Notes under the pieces: model-generated
Database searches by the model: none
Told to the model about the DNA's origin: nothing
The model's input: only the letters and a program-made list of their open reading frames with translations
Shown here: positions 57,101 through 63,922 of the stretch, one piece after another
Layout: each line of letters opens with the position of its first letter
How positions within the stretch are numbered: position 1 is the first letter of the stretch
Program-made: the position numbers and the translations under genes
Source: Lepidonotus clava
Taxonomy: Eukaryota > Annelida > Polychaeta > Phyllodocida > Polynoidae
NCBI GenBank assembly: GCA_936440205.1
Contig: OW387149.1
Location: 689,501-753,500, forward strand
Length of the DNA stretch: 64,000 nucleotides
Direction of reading: 5' to 3'

Positions 57101-59150
57101 ACATGGGTTCCCATGTAGTTCCTCATGAAACCCATTGAAACACTTAACCTAAAAATATTCTGACTGTTTGCTGTTGTTCCTGAGACCCTTACAATGTTGG
57201 GGATGTTTACTATATCATGATATGATGAATAAATTAAAGGTTAGAATAGAAGATGTATTTTTTTACACATAAAGTGTTTTTCAGTGAAAGCAGAAATTTG
57301 ATAAAATTGGTCATATTCAACCATTTGTACCTCAGAAGATTACCATAGTTTTCTTTTGTGAATTTGAACTCCCCCAACCATTTTTGAACATTTTACCCAA
57401 TTTTTAGCAAAATTGAAGCACTTTGATTTTTGATGTTTCTGGAAAATGGTGCAATTGTCTTTAAAGGTAATAAAATGGTCACCTTTAGAGAACCTTTTCT
57501 GGATTTTAAAGAGCATCTTGTTGAGTTGACCTTTTATTACAATTGATATTCCTTTAATGAACCATGATGGCCTGACAACGTTTGTAAAGCTATATATCTA
57601 TGCAGTATAAAAATTATTTCCCATGAGCTGTCACAAAGATCATTTCATTCTGAATGCTAGGCCTATAGCTGTATGAAAATTGAAAAGTTGTTGTGGCATA
57701 AAAGTCAAAAATAAGTAAAAACAAATATACTACCATTTTTTATATTTGCCCCAAATCAGGGATTCATATGGGCATGCTGCAATTGTGCTGAGAAGCTCTT
57801 TCATAGACAAACAGAGATAAGTCTTCCTTTCAGCTACCTCTAGTACAACAAAATAACATGTGAATATAGTTCCATAATATAATTCTGATTTTAAAAACAC
57901 TTACAAATTATAACAGACTTCTTACTTTGTCTTTGAGTAGATGAAAATAACAGTTATTATTTGAGAAGGAAATTAATGTGAAGAATATAAAATCAAAGAG
58001 CCATGTGAATAGCAAGATCTTAAACTATTGAGTAATCTTTCATTCCTAAAATGAAGATTCAGTCCTTCAGCCTGGACAAAATAGATGAAGACTGATGATA
58101 TCTTTAATCTGTCATTTTTATCTATTTACTTTTAGCTCTTGAGCAAGGGAAGAAATGTAACATCAGAACCTGGCCCTTGGCATAATATAAGAGGGAATGT
58201 CATGATGTTTGTATATATGTATGTAAATTCTTAGTATACTCTACATTCCTGATATGTTAAGCAATAATAGATTTGTGTTTTTACCTTTCAGGAAATTGAA
58301 AATGTTTATATATATGTATGTACATTCTTAGTATATTCTACATTCCTGATATGTTAAGCAATAATAGATTTGTTTTTACCTTTCAGGAAATTGAAAATAC
58401 AACACACATCACTACACCCCCGTTGGACAAAAGAGATGACAGCAGGCCTGGGTGAATGATAAAATTTATATAATATTAAGAAAGTAATAAGGTTATAAGA
58501 TATAATTTAAAATGGGTGGAATGAAAATAAGATTTTTTTTATATTGGAGTGAGTAGGTGGGATATGTTAGTGGTTGTGTGGTGAAGGAGATAATGGCAGA
58601 TGGTGAGGTGAAATTATGGGATGTTGGTGAGAGGTGGATGTGAAATGTGGGTGGATGTAAAGTATGGTATGGATTCGTCAATAGGGGGCGGCAGCAGTGA
58701 CCCAGCTTAGCACCCCGAGGGTGTATGCTATAGACTTTTATTATGGTAGTTAAAGTCAAACTAATTTTGTTAAACTAGAACCACACTGGTGGCAGTATAA
58801 CAAGAATATGATATTAGTCTCAAACTTTTCTATTTCTTTTATTACAATATCTTTCCCTTTACCTTTAAAATATATTGTGGACACTCATGATAATTATCCT
58901 GAACTACAAATCCCTTTCCAAAATACCTATTTGTAAATATTTAAAATGAAATTGACAATCTTAGTAAGATATTTACACAACATCTTGAATGTGACATTTA
59001 TTTTTCAATAGATTATAACATAGTTTTTGCAGTTTTTATCTTTTTTTATTTTCAGGTGCGGAAAGTAAATCCACTTCACCGAAATCCAAATGGATCTTCT
59101 TCCTTTTATTAACAACTGTTGAATATCATTTGAATTAAGAGATAAAAGCA
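21085..59150 (+). CDS. Gene B: secreted micro-exon gene, paralog of gene A
   Basis: Exon 1 is untranslated (to 21104). Exon 2 (21380-21462) holds the ATG at 21393 and a signal peptide whose hydrophobic core is ILTVGILLVFFVAMW. Then come 23149-23177 (ESKGGANNPK, using one base carried from exon 2), 24101-24127 (EEALQDLVD), 26042-26062 (KMDEGKE) and 58136-58156 (LLSKGRN), all phase-compatible with good splice sites. Exon 58387 onward reads on to TTHITTPPLDKRDDSRPG and a TGA at 58453-58455; alternatively a donor at 58452 joins the acceptor before 59056, also ending quickly. A KR pair near the end could be a dibasic processing site. The 32 kb intron 26063-58135 contains the giant transposon 27663-55770; additional exons near it may be missed. 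The start was chosen because its exon is a classic phase-1 signal-peptide exon. Function unknown: a small secreted peptide precursor. Confidence 0.65.
21463..23148 (+). other. Intron of gene B after the signal-peptide exon
   Basis: Contains no exon that I recognise. A short imperfect inverted repeat around 22300-22440 ('ggggtgtttggggagtcagg' against 'cctaaccccccttg') may be a small foldback element. Confidence 0.4.
23365..23690 (+). repeat. Minisatellite with about 52-base unit
   Basis: About six diverged copies of a unit like AATCAGAACGTCACAATAAC, then GTTCTGTTTAGGTTAGG and a GACCT-containing end. Units carry repeated AGGT...ACCT half-palindromes and many ACGTT motifs. It lies in an intron of gene B; the preceding 150 bases share the same vocabulary. 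Confidence 0.7.
24128..25310 (+). other. Gene B intron sequence, nothing recognised
   Basis: AT-rich. One strong donor-like GTAAGT at about 24825 lacks a matching acceptor and is not called an exon. Confidence 0.4.
25319..25636. mobile_element. MITE with perfect 15-base TIR and 7-base duplication
   Basis: CACCCCATACACCTA at the left end and its exact reverse complement at the right end, flanked by AACTTGA at 25312-25318 and 25637-25643. The interior has many CTCTT/AAGAGG stretches that also pair. The superfamily is uncertain. Confidence 0.75.
26640..26990. repeat. Remnants of an inverted-repeat element
   Basis: Two segments containing 'tagcaaggggag' (about 26698 and 26922) with GGGAATCCCC/GGGGATTCCC motifs. 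The first also matches 6225-6290 in reverse complement. Confidence 0.4.
27058..27092. repeat. Near-perfect hairpin
   Basis: CACATAAATGGGCAA and its reverse complement TTGCCCATTTATGTG lie almost adjacent, forming a 15-base stem. Confidence 0.6.
27663..27724 (+). repeat. Left terminal inverted repeat of the giant element
   Basis: Pairs with 55709-55770. The first 35 bases are identical, then seven mismatches occur over the next 27. It is preceded by AAT. Confidence 0.8.
27998..28206 (+). repeat. 110-base tandem duplication near the left end
   Basis: Two copies (27998-28095 and 28108-28206) of a segment containing 'ttgcccatgtaggaacgtga' and 'cactccccggctaccgcttt', differing at very few bases. 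Subterminal repeats are a usual feature of CACTA elements, where they bind the element's own proteins. Confidence 0.7.
28207..29115. other. Non-coding stretch upstream of the envelope gene
   Basis: Contains a T-run near 28650 and two copies of 'gtgttttacaggtg' (about 28847 and 28910) near CATGCTAGC motifs, possibly element-specific regulatory repeats. No gene is seen. Confidence 0.4.
29121..29130 (+). promoter_or_regulatory. TATA box of the envelope gene
   Basis: CATATAAATA lies 46 bases before the ATG at 29176, leaving a leader of about 20-25 bases. Confidence 0.55.
29176..31038 (+). CDS. F-type (baculovirus F / errantivirus) envelope glycoprotein
   Basis: A 620-residue protein in one exon. 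ATG 29176 is chosen over an upstream in-frame ATG at 29137 because it has an ACCATGG context and starts directly with a signal peptide (MWIVFSILVTCNLALP). A furin-type site RTRR lies near residue 125, followed by a fusion-peptide-like segment LLPVVGEVSEFMFGTATVG, the layout of Baculo_F and errantivirus Env proteins. A helical stretch follows (about 150-270). A Cys-rich region (about 380-490) contains CVRTFPCGC. One membrane anchor (LLTFVVSPLSLLLIIIL, about 585-605) and a basic tail end the protein. Family role: class I fusion of viral and host membranes. Its position inside a DNA transposon is unusual. It is an envelope fossil that looks whole, with no break seen. Poly(A) signal at 31477-31482. 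Confidence 0.8.
   Translation: MESYMWIVFSILVTCNLALPDAKMLLNYGVTFKPIKSVFIRNSYVIVPVDVTLPTLLKPIIVSDVNSCRQHLQNKNTRRPDLCREFITDFQNIVALQKKANDKITDTLLHIGLILDVNSHVTSRTRRSSDGLLPVVGEVSEFMFGTATVGELKGVKSLVNSVALADETNVHQILYLGNALKAVVNITQNNLKLQMQSVLENTEFLLNLSRQLDIYKRRKHVADMLRQDTLRMEMENEALYSQLTRLTSDIRALGKKIIKPSFINLEEMKRVLQAAATIVPHQRLRELGIRLPTVSEMYDEISLLTEPRLTENGTIIQLSLKVPLIVDGESFYLYQVNKFRLPFHGHYTQLFHIPEYLIISESQKYMATPDTSQVAACTGSRCYMDILTRDLQNDTCLTALFNVNRTAVKSLCDFRLVTGHSSGSIHVIDSIHFLLANIKTVKVTCNSSTVQQKGCSSCVRTFPCGCLITADTWYVRTPADGCVHENHGPIILYPVNMASLQHLNMTLTNILDPARLYSEPIPISSLNEEIQTRQKILLAKEHSNYISLGKYVKAITQHQKEFNREHLDHLQVDFGHNIYAYWANRLLTFVVSPLSLLLIIILCARAKKHNREHFGSHSSI
31477..31517. terminator. Convergent poly(A) signals
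   Basis: AATAAA on the + strand (31477-31482) serves the envelope gene. AATAAA on the minus strand (complement of 31512-31517) serves the minus-strand membrane gene. The two transcripts would end tail to tail within about 50 bases. Confidence 0.55.
31726..32903 (-). CDS. Putative type II membrane protein (element accessory gene)
   Basis: It appears to be a two-exon gene (exons at about 32903-32752 and 32146-31726) of about 190 residues. The first exon encodes a short cytoplasmic-type leader (MDLLMDIDRFLNESS) and one membrane span (GSGLVVTAVIFLAALHLLNL) without a cleavable signal, predicting an N-in/C-out protein. The second encodes a compact ectodomain of about 140 residues with several cysteines and beta-rich composition (for example VRCVLVVYNQDETLMLPLSP). 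I recognise no family. A TATA-like box lies at about 33001-33008 on this strand. It converges with the envelope gene and shares a bidirectional promoter region with the coiled-coil gene. Looks whole. Confidence 0.6.
32147..32751 (-). other. Intron of the type II membrane protein gene
   Basis: AT-rich sequence between the two coding blocks, with GTGAGG donor and TTTCAG acceptor on the minus strand. 'ggtggaaataggtgggaata' repeats occur near 32430. Nothing else is recognised. Confidence 0.5.
33010..33700. repeat. Bidirectional promoter region with three diverged repeats
   Basis: Between two divergent genes lie three imperfect copies of a module containing 'ctacctcaggagcg...ggcttctct' (about 33073, 33424, 33639), and copies of 'gtggcgcactgttagggggcg' with 'agatcttcaaaggcttcaag' (about 33235 and 33470, degenerate at 33130). 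A long open frame across this area is produced by the repeats and the high GC and is not called a gene. Candidate binding sites for the element's own DNA-binding protein. Confidence 0.6.
33760..35730 (+). CDS. Coiled-coil / basic protein, CACTA second-gene-like
   Basis: Five exons with consensus splice sites and consistent phases (33760-34158, 34370-34440, 34696-34793, 35127-35236, 35407-35730) give about 333 residues. The N-terminus is Ser/Thr-rich and acidic. A Gln/Glu coiled coil (about 90-125, with QQQEVASLRLKQAELEGQL) follows, then a basic helical region, and a C-terminal domain with LGRRLPWESVELRDIKREL and a Pro-rich end. Similar short basic domains (LPWES...L..IK..L) accompany CACTA/EnSpm transposases in animal genomes as I remember them, where a TNPA-like DNA-binding role is assumed; this is family memory, not a search. 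The start ACCATGG lies about 70 bases after a weak TATA-like sequence (33687). Poly(A) signal at 35838-35843. Looks whole. Confidence 0.65.
35860..36620. other. Convergent intergenic stretch within the giant element
   Basis: Contains a small tandem repeat near 36525-36580 ('atggcacagtgtcagagaga' twice). A minus-strand AATAAA (complement of 36623-36628) ends the next gene. No gene is recognised. Confidence 0.45.
36721..38472 (-). CDS. Signal-peptide membrane protein (element accessory gene)
   Basis: Apparently two exons: a 13-base first exon (38472-38460) with the ATG, preceded by a TATA box (ACTATATATATGG, complement of about 38546-38558), and a main exon 37475-36721. The intron phase gives a clean signal peptide (MDTKFVLLLFVFAFTAQSTC). 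Total about 255 residues: a Ser/Thr/Arg-rich, probably O-glycosylated stalk, a strong hydrophobic span (YLMAIVTTVTMLSVIWTI, about residue 150), then a beta-rich domain of about 110 residues ending GEPGYFMTIGDKV. Signal plus internal span leaves the topology open. The C-terminal domain faintly recalls TNF/C1q-like jelly rolls, but I would not assign it. Poly(A) signal 95 bases after the stop. Looks whole. A degenerate hAT-like MITE lies in the intron. Confidence 0.6.
38231..38400. mobile_element. Degenerate hAT-like MITE in an accessory-gene intron
   Basis: Starts CAGCATGTTTCTCCCC and ends GGGGGAAAACACTG, imperfect inverted termini of the 'CAGGGTTTTCCCCAGGACAA' family also seen at 45278 and 46987. 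Confidence 0.45.
38645..38725 (+). repeat. End of a TTAA-type MITE-like sequence upstream of the transposase
   Basis: TTAAGGATAGACACCAGTGG followed by TTGGGGC is the same terminal sequence as in the MITE at 14330-15053, and similarity continues for about 75 bases. No right-hand partner was found downstream. Confidence 0.5.
38977..38984 (+). promoter_or_regulatory. TATA box of the transposase gene
   Basis: GTATAAAG in a GC-rich setting, 46 bases before the ATG at 39030. The spacing matches the envelope gene. Confidence 0.55.
39030..42460 (+). CDS. CACTA/EnSpm-type (Tnp2-like) transposase
   Basis: Two exons (39030-39407 and 39899-42460, phase 0, GTGAGG donor and TTTCAG acceptor) encode about 979 residues. 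The first exon has a short Cys motif (FCFVC) and a low-complexity linker with SVVGSSVVH repeats. The second has a zinc-binding block (CCGQCYSIYD...NCLHES...CNTRLF), the first catalytic Asp in LQINVDWFQPW (about residue 370), a Cys pair in ANRGCSKCLKEF, the second Asp in HLGIDIMHNLYMGTAKKM (about 558), and the PNIHLHNH...FAFERMN block with the presumed catalytic Glu (about 719). These are the conserved blocks of Tnp2/CACTA and Plavaka-like DDE transposases. A C-terminal region of about 200 residues follows. It is the only transposase seen between the terminal repeats. Poly(A) signal at 42866-42871. Looks whole. Confidence 0.85.
42591..44543 (-). CDS. Exons of an unidentified minus-strand gene in the element
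   Basis: Two candidate exons on the minus strand have good splice sites on both sides: 44543-44416 (contains QVQCICVTPGKPFKTKLNL) and 42711-42591 (contains VLEQLVCVQEMRFSEQSS in one frame; a second frame is also open). The last exon may overlap the transposase 3' untranslated region near 42510-42480. The first exon is not established; the promoter-like patch at 55.2-55.5 kb is one candidate. No family is recognised. Confidence 0.4.
42900..43700. other. Non-coding stretch of the giant element
   Basis: AT-rich with no credible ORF, repeat termini or splice cluster. Confidence 0.4.
43704..43997. mobile_element. hAT-like MITE, TIR CAGTGTTCGA
   Basis: Perfect 10-base inverted termini CAGTGTTCGA...TCGAACACTG, with GGCCAATGGCCG-type internal palindromes. 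Related to 46273-46540. No clean 8-base duplication is visible. Confidence 0.7.
44550..46270. other. Non-coding stretch of the giant element with repeat fragments
   Basis: Contains two copies of 'gttcaatcgttccatttggca' (about 44798 and 44857), repeated 'gttcacaa' motifs (44937-45070), and one left end of the CAGGGTTTTCCCCAGGACAA family at 45278. Frames in 45816-46118 are not supported as a gene. Confidence 0.4.
46273..46540. mobile_element. hAT-like MITE, TIR CAGGGTTCGA / CAGTGTTCGA
   Basis: Same family as 43704-43997: left CAGGGTTCGAAATTA, right TTCGAACACTG, internal 'gccaatggccgg'. Followed by a pyrimidine-rich tract (46545-46625). Confidence 0.65.
46987..47188. mobile_element. Short hAT-like MITE, TIR CAGGGTTTTCC
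   Basis: Starts CAGGGTTTTCCCCAGGACAA and ends GGAAAACCCTTG. Internal AGAGCCGGCC / GAGCCGGCTCT segments also pair. Confidence 0.6.
47190..48240. other. Non-coding stretch, GT/G microsatellite
   Basis: A (TG)n then poly-G tract lies at about 47713-47739. 'tagggtaggtagg'-type segments at about 48050 and 48190 resemble each other. No gene. Confidence 0.4.
48241..48545. repeat. GC-rich island with 12-base G-rich minisatellite
   Basis: After (CTAAA)n and an A-run (48252-48286) comes a patch of about 250 bases with very high GC, containing about seven copies of GGCGGTTGGGGT (about 48434-48512). The G-runs could form G-quadruplexes. Proline-rich and glycine-rich open frames on both strands here are by-products of the repeat. 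Confidence 0.75.
48546..49920. repeat. Non-coding stretch with diverged tandem segments
   Basis: Three imperfect copies of a segment of about 75 bases containing 'catgggc...cgtcagac...agtgtatctggcttt' lie at about 48857-49050. A pair of 'cttcagcttacgttgatacc'-like segments lies near 49140 and 49470. No gene. Confidence 0.55.
49921..50190. mobile_element. hAT-like MITE, TIR CAGGGGTGGAC
   Basis: Perfect 11-base inverted termini CAGGGGTGGAC...GTCCACCCCTG. The interior is rich in GGGCCC and 'tctaggggcc' motifs. Confidence 0.7.
50191..51341. other. Non-coding stretch of the giant element
   Basis: Contains a short tandem repeat ('taaattctctcagaccctat' and 'taaaatctctcagacccaat', about 50528-50590). 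No gene is recognised. Confidence 0.4.
52175..53065. mobile_element. Nested hAT-like element, TIR CAGGGTTCTCCCCA
   Basis: Perfect 14-base inverted termini CAGGGTTCTCCCCA...TGGGGAGAACCCTG. It holds the 159-base tandem array and is itself inside 51342-53611. Confidence 0.65.
52215..52925 (+). repeat. Tandem array, 159-base unit, about five copies
   Basis: Units recur at about 52242, 52401, 52560, 52719 and 52874, each with 'caaaatgcctcagactgca' and 'aaaatctctgaaaaatggat'. Middle copies are nearly identical; outer ones have diverged. A further partial unit lies at about 52040. Confidence 0.85.
53612..55150. other. Non-coding stretch of the giant element
   Basis: AT-rich with scattered 'ccgcggaaatccgcggaa'-like palindromes (about 53790). 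The segment near 54650-54790 resembles 49800-49890 ('gctctg...cagagaatcaggga'). No gene is recognised. Confidence 0.4.
55150..55620 (-). promoter_or_regulatory. CpG-rich promoter-like patch with YY1 motifs
   Basis: CpG density rises sharply. It includes CCAAGATGGC on the minus strand (complement of about 55206-55217) and AAAATGGCCGCCCG (complement of about 55414-55427) running directly into a minus-strand donor GTAAGC. The latter is the YY1-type element that overlaps start codons in many animal promoters and would encode MAAR as a first coding exon. No downstream exon is securely linked. Confidence 0.45.
55709..55770 (-). repeat. Right terminal inverted repeat of the giant element
   Basis: Reverse complement of 27663-27724 (35 identical bases, then 20 of 27). 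It is followed by AAT, matching the left flank. Confidence 0.8.
55774..58135 (+). other. Gene B intron to the right of the giant element
   Basis: AT-rich with no recognised repeat. Frames at 56009-56345 (minus) are not supported. A weak exon-like segment after 'cctttcag' at 57834 lacks a good donor and is not called. Confidence 0.4.
58136..58156 (+). other. Gene B micro-exon 58136-58156
   Basis: 'Atttacttttag' acceptor, 21 bases reading LLSKGRN in phase 0, and a GTAACA donor. It shares TTGAGCAA with gene A exon 3246-3266. Confidence 0.55.
58205..58395 (+). repeat. Tandem duplication spanning a splice acceptor and exon start
   Basis: Two copies of about 95 bases, each ending 'acctttcaggaaattgaaaa'. 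The second leads into the long exon at 58387; the first leads into 'tgtttatat', a poor donor. The duplication creates a second candidate acceptor for the same exon start. Confidence 0.75.
58456..59055. other. Downstream region of gene B
   Basis: Contains GTGG/GTGA-rich imperfect repeats at 58545-58680 and no clear gene. A 'ttttcag' acceptor at 59053-59055 may open a 3' untranslated exon of gene B. Confidence 0.4.
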
Positions 59151-59603
59151 TGCTAAAAAAAACTGTCAGTTGTTTTTAATATCTCAGGATAAGTTATGAA
59201 AGTAAAATTGGAATGACCTGAGACCTTTTTTCTTTGAATACTGGTTGCCATAGTTATCATTTGTTCAAATTTCAAGGCAATTTTTCCCATTTTATTTGTG
59301 TTTTAGTAAAATATCCCACAGCAATGACTTGCATAATATCCTTTTTGAAAAGTTTGTTGTTAAGAAACCTGTTAAACACATTATAAGATACATTTATGTA
59401 TTACCAATCACTGAAAGCCAGCGTCCTTGATCATTTTTGGTAATTTTGCCTTCACTTTAATTGGAATATTTGATGAAAAATTAATTTTGAGGGTATTTCA
59501 AGGGCATTTTTAACAGAAAAATGTCAATCTTTCATCAATTCTTAAAATTGGCTTGATATTCCTTCTTTGCCCAACCTTCTTCAACTACAACATACTATAC
59601 GTG

Positions 59604-59670
59604 ACATTCCATGGGAAATCCAAGCTTATCTATACCTGCAATAAGCTTGGATTTCCTATGGATTGTCACC
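59604..59670. repeat. Long hairpin
   Basis: A 29-base stem with two mismatches: GTGACATTCCATGGGAAATC and onward against its reverse complement ending ATTGTCAC, with an 11-base loop. Confidence 0.65.
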
Positions 59671-59679
59671 TTGCTGAAA

Positions 59680-61726
59680 AGCTAAGGTTATTTACTTTCA
59701 TATGCTAGGAGAATCTAACTGGTATGTAGCTTTTCTAATAAAACTATAGATGGTAATGGTGTATCCTTACCTTCAGAAAAAAATGTTTTGTAAAATTTTG
59801 AAAATGTTTGCTGTAATTTGATGCAAAAAAACTGTTTATCTTAAATCCTTAGAAGAGCAATATTAGTAACTTCCAACGCCTCTCTCTTTTTGTGGGTCAA
59901 TTATCCTGTGGTCATTTTAGATTGTGAAGATATGTAACATTTTATGAAAATGGCAAAATGAAACGTTTTCAGTTTGTGTCTTGCTGCCTAGATCTATTTC
60001 TTTTTTTGAAAAAAAATAGGGTTCTCACCTCTCTGTTGTGTTACATAACCTATTCACCTATAGTCTTACCTAATCGCTCCACCCCTAAAACAACAGTCAC
60101 ACCTGATTACAGGTAAGACACTGTGCACAAAACCTATTTAGGGGTCCCTCAGATGGAAGGGGAAGGCCTAAATTTTACCTGCCTATATGTTACCTGTTTT
60201 TATTATTCAATCTTATCACAAAATTCCAAAGGAGGACAGGGACTTTATTGCAGCTAAAGGGATAATATGATAATGTTGGCTGTTTAGTCATTGATACCTT
60301 ACAACAGTGAAATAAAGGTAGTGAATCTTTGGTAGCTTATCAGCAGTTGAGGGGTCTAGCTTGTCCCCTGACAGACCTGAACTGGGGGATGATGGCTGCC
60401 CCCATGGTACATCTTCCTACGGGCCTAGACTAATTCAACAGGAAGAGGCAGGAGAAAAGATGGTCACTAAATGCCCTATGCTATACTCAGTTTATTCATC
60501 TTTAAATAGAATAGTGCTGCTTGTGGTAAAGTGGTAGGCTATACTCATTTTACAGGAAGACACAGGAGAAAAGATGGTCACTAAATATTATGAGCACTGA
60601 CACAATGTAATATTAAGACAATATGTAGATCTTAGTAAAACCAAAACAGTTGATACATTTAGAATATATAGGATGGTATTAAGGGATGCTGAGATGTGTA
60701 ACTGTATGGCAGCGTCACCTACCTGTGGAGGTACCATGCCAGGGAGAGAAAAGAATCAATAAAGGGTAATAAATACATGCAGTTTCAGCAGGATATTGGG
60801 GAAGAGTAAGAGACTGAGCTAAAGGAGTACCACCTTTACGGGAGTTACGTGGACTAAGTCATCAGGGTTGGTGGCATTTATTGGTGACCATAAGTTGGAG
60901 TAGAAAAATGTCTGTGTGCAGTGTGTTGAAGGGTTCATCATTGCCTAGTGACTAGGAACACTTACTGTTAAAGTAAGGACTTCATCTGTCTGGGTGACCA
61001 ACTGTTACTATTCTGTGGTTGATAACTTCATGGAGATGGATTGGATTGTGAAGTTATTGCCTGTACCTTCACCTGTCTTTGGATTTTTTAATAAACTTTG
61101 AATCTCTGCAAAGAGTCTCTTCATTTAGAATTGAACACCTTAAATGAAGTAGCAGCCTCTATCACTGATAAGCATAATGTAAGTTACTCGCAGGGATAGT
61201 AATGGACAAATAACTCAAGCATGAAGTAATCAAAGGAACCTAGTTATTGTACATCCCCATCATAAGACAATAATGCACAACACATTTGTCCAGTGCTTAT
61301 TTTGTAATTATGGGCCATGTAAAGTTCATTCATGGGGCAGATACTAAGAACAAGTATTAAGGATATTTCAGGGGCGGATACAGGATTTTGGAACGAAGGA
61401 GCCCCCATATAGACTAAGTACTAAAACGATATACATTTGCATGTACACAAGTGCCCTATTTTTCTCTTTGGCAAGTTTAACTCCCTACCGAAGGAGAGGG
61501 TGGGGGGGGTGGTCAGAACCCCCCTTGATCTGTCACTGTATTTGGGAAATTAAGAAATCAATGAGAAAGAAAACAAGGTTATCAAAGGAATTACAGGCTT
61601 GTTACAGTTTAACTTAAATCAATAAAGTTGAAATGCACCAAAACCAATGACAGGCTGCTGGGCAGATGCTTTTTTAATAAACAACAATGTGATAATCCTC
61701 AGCATGGCCCAATGTCATTTTAATTT
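59680..61726. other. Intergenic between genes B and C
   Basis: Contains a direct repeat ('aggagaaaagatggtcactaaat' at about 60452 and 60562). No gene is recognised. Confidence 0.4.
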
Positions 61727-63248
61727 GACTGGGTGGGGTATTGTTTGGGCCTATGACATGATATAACCACTACAAATAGGCACCTCTTCTCATAGCTTTG
61801 GTCACTGCCCATTTGGCATAAAATTAGCTGCAAAGCTTTACCTTGTGCAGTCTGGTAAAAGAACCCTGTAGGGTTGGCCGGACGTCAAACTAACCCAACA
61901 AACAAATATAGTTTTGATTCTGAGTGGAATAGTCATCAGGATAATTAGTCGAAGATTCAGTCTAGGTATATCACCTTTTCACCTTGTTAGAATTAATTTG
62001 AAAGATAATTGGTCGTTAAAATCAACACTTTGAAAATAAAGCAAGTGCTTACAGTTTTTAAATTTCTAGTATAAAGTATGTAAACAAACAAAAGTGTCTT
62101 TTTTTTCTTCATAGTAGATGAGGTATTCAAGCGTCCTTGCACATCTAATGGCCAACTAACACAGTAGAGGCCAACGGTAGGCTGGTTGAAACTTAGATTT
62201 AAAAAAATGTTGTAGAAGATATTAGTCTGAGCATGGGAGATCCCAAGTTTAATCTAGTAGATATAAATCCTGAGGTGAGATGGTGTCCAAAGGGTGCATC
62301 CATCTTTTTTCCTTTGAATTGCAACTCCCTTATGATACATTTCGTATATTATTTCAATTCTATCAAAAGTGGGTTTAGAAAATTTATTGTGGAATCCAAT
62401 GACTTGCCATTCACCTATATGATGTATTATTCAGCAAATGAGCCCAGAAGACCAAGGTGAAATTAAGAAAAATTACCGTTCTGCACAGGTTTTTCAAATA
62501 TGTCATCTGGGTGCTGAGCAGCAGTTTGAATTCTAGCAGAATCTTTGCTGATTTCCTGCCTTTTATATAAAATCTTTATTTAAAGTTATCTATTATTACC
62601 ATCCAACAGGTTTTATAATGAGAACAGTTTGAGAGGGTTACATTTATTATACTTGATGATAACTGTGTGTTTGTACCTTTCTAAATGACCAGACATTACC
62701 CATTTATCATACATGGTTTCTAATTGCCTACACTGTATAAAAGGCTTAACAATATTAGTCTGTTTGATTAATCAGGCTTTGAGAAAGAAAATATCAGTTT
62801 TCAAATATGTTAATTTCATCATGATATGAGGTTGATGCCCGGTTTTCTATGTATTCCAATTATTTGTCAATTTAAAAGCACAAAATACTTCAAAATATCT
62901 GAAACTCATAATAAACATCCTTAGTACATTTCCCTCTCATAACATATGCCACTAATGAATGATATTAAATTTTATCAATATCACAGTTCAAAACCTTGGA
63001 CAATCTTGATATGTCCAATTATCGCTATTTTCTGCAGTGATCTATAATCTAAGTCTCCTGGACAAAAGCAGAGACTCTTTGATAAGATTTGGATAACACA
63101 TTAGCCTGTGCAAATTATCATTGGCGACCCTAGACTCTGTGAAAAGAGAGCAAAGACAGTTAAAATATTCGGCTATATATACTTTGTTTCCTTTCACAAT
63201 CATCTAGACAGTGAATATACTCTGCTGTTTGAGTGTGTAGTATGATAA

Positions 63249-63368
63249 GAAGGACCGTGGGAGGCATCCAAGGCTGGCTGTGCCATCACATACTGAGGGT
63301 GAAGCCTGGTTTGTATGATTCCAACAGTTCAAACAACCACCTGAGGACAACCCCAAAGGTCCTTCTTT
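63249..63368. mobile_element. Small MITE, TIR AAGAAGGACC
   Basis: Perfect 10-base inverted termini AAGAAGGACC...GGTCCTTCTT, flanked by TA-type sequence. Absent from the matching position of block 1. Confidence 0.55.
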
Positions 63369-63870
63369 ATTTTATCACCTAAGCATTATTCAAACTATGA
63401 TAAAACAGCTGATAATGCAGAGCAGTACCTAAAGCTTGGCAATACACACTGCCAACTATACGCACTACTTACTGGCTATGCGAGTGATAAAGTCTATGAA
63501 GTGTAATGCAAAATGGTCAATTTCAGCATATGCCTAAACAATGTTTGTAATCACAAAATGTCAGAAGCTCTAATTTTGAAAAGTCAGCACACATCTGTTT
63601 GTATTCAACATTGTTTGAAAGTTATTTCACCAGAATATATGAAACACCTGTCTAACTTGGAGAATGGATTACAAATCCATTACTGGTAATCCTATTTTAT
63701 ATCATTGGTAATCCTATTTTAATGTAATGAAAACAGACTGGACCATTTAGAGCAAACAAAGATGCATGTCATTTATCTGACAACCCATTTTTTCATTTGC
63801 TGTAAACATTCCAGTCACAAATTGTGTTATTAAAATGCAAATTAGTTTTCCTCTGTCAACAACAGGACTA

Positions 63871-63922
63871 GATATAAATACAAGAGCTTGAAGTTTCCAA
63901 GAGTACTGGGCTTTTCACCAAG
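63871..63922 (+). promoter_or_regulatory. Gene C core promoter and first exon
   Basis: TATA box GATATAAATAC, then an exon ending CACCAAG before GTAAGGAG, base for base like gene B at 21053-21104. The coding exons lie beyond the window. Confidence 0.6.

Noticed and set aside
57834-57862. Exon-like segment after 'cctttcag' in gene B
   Set aside because: Neither possible donor keeps the phase with a consensus sequence.
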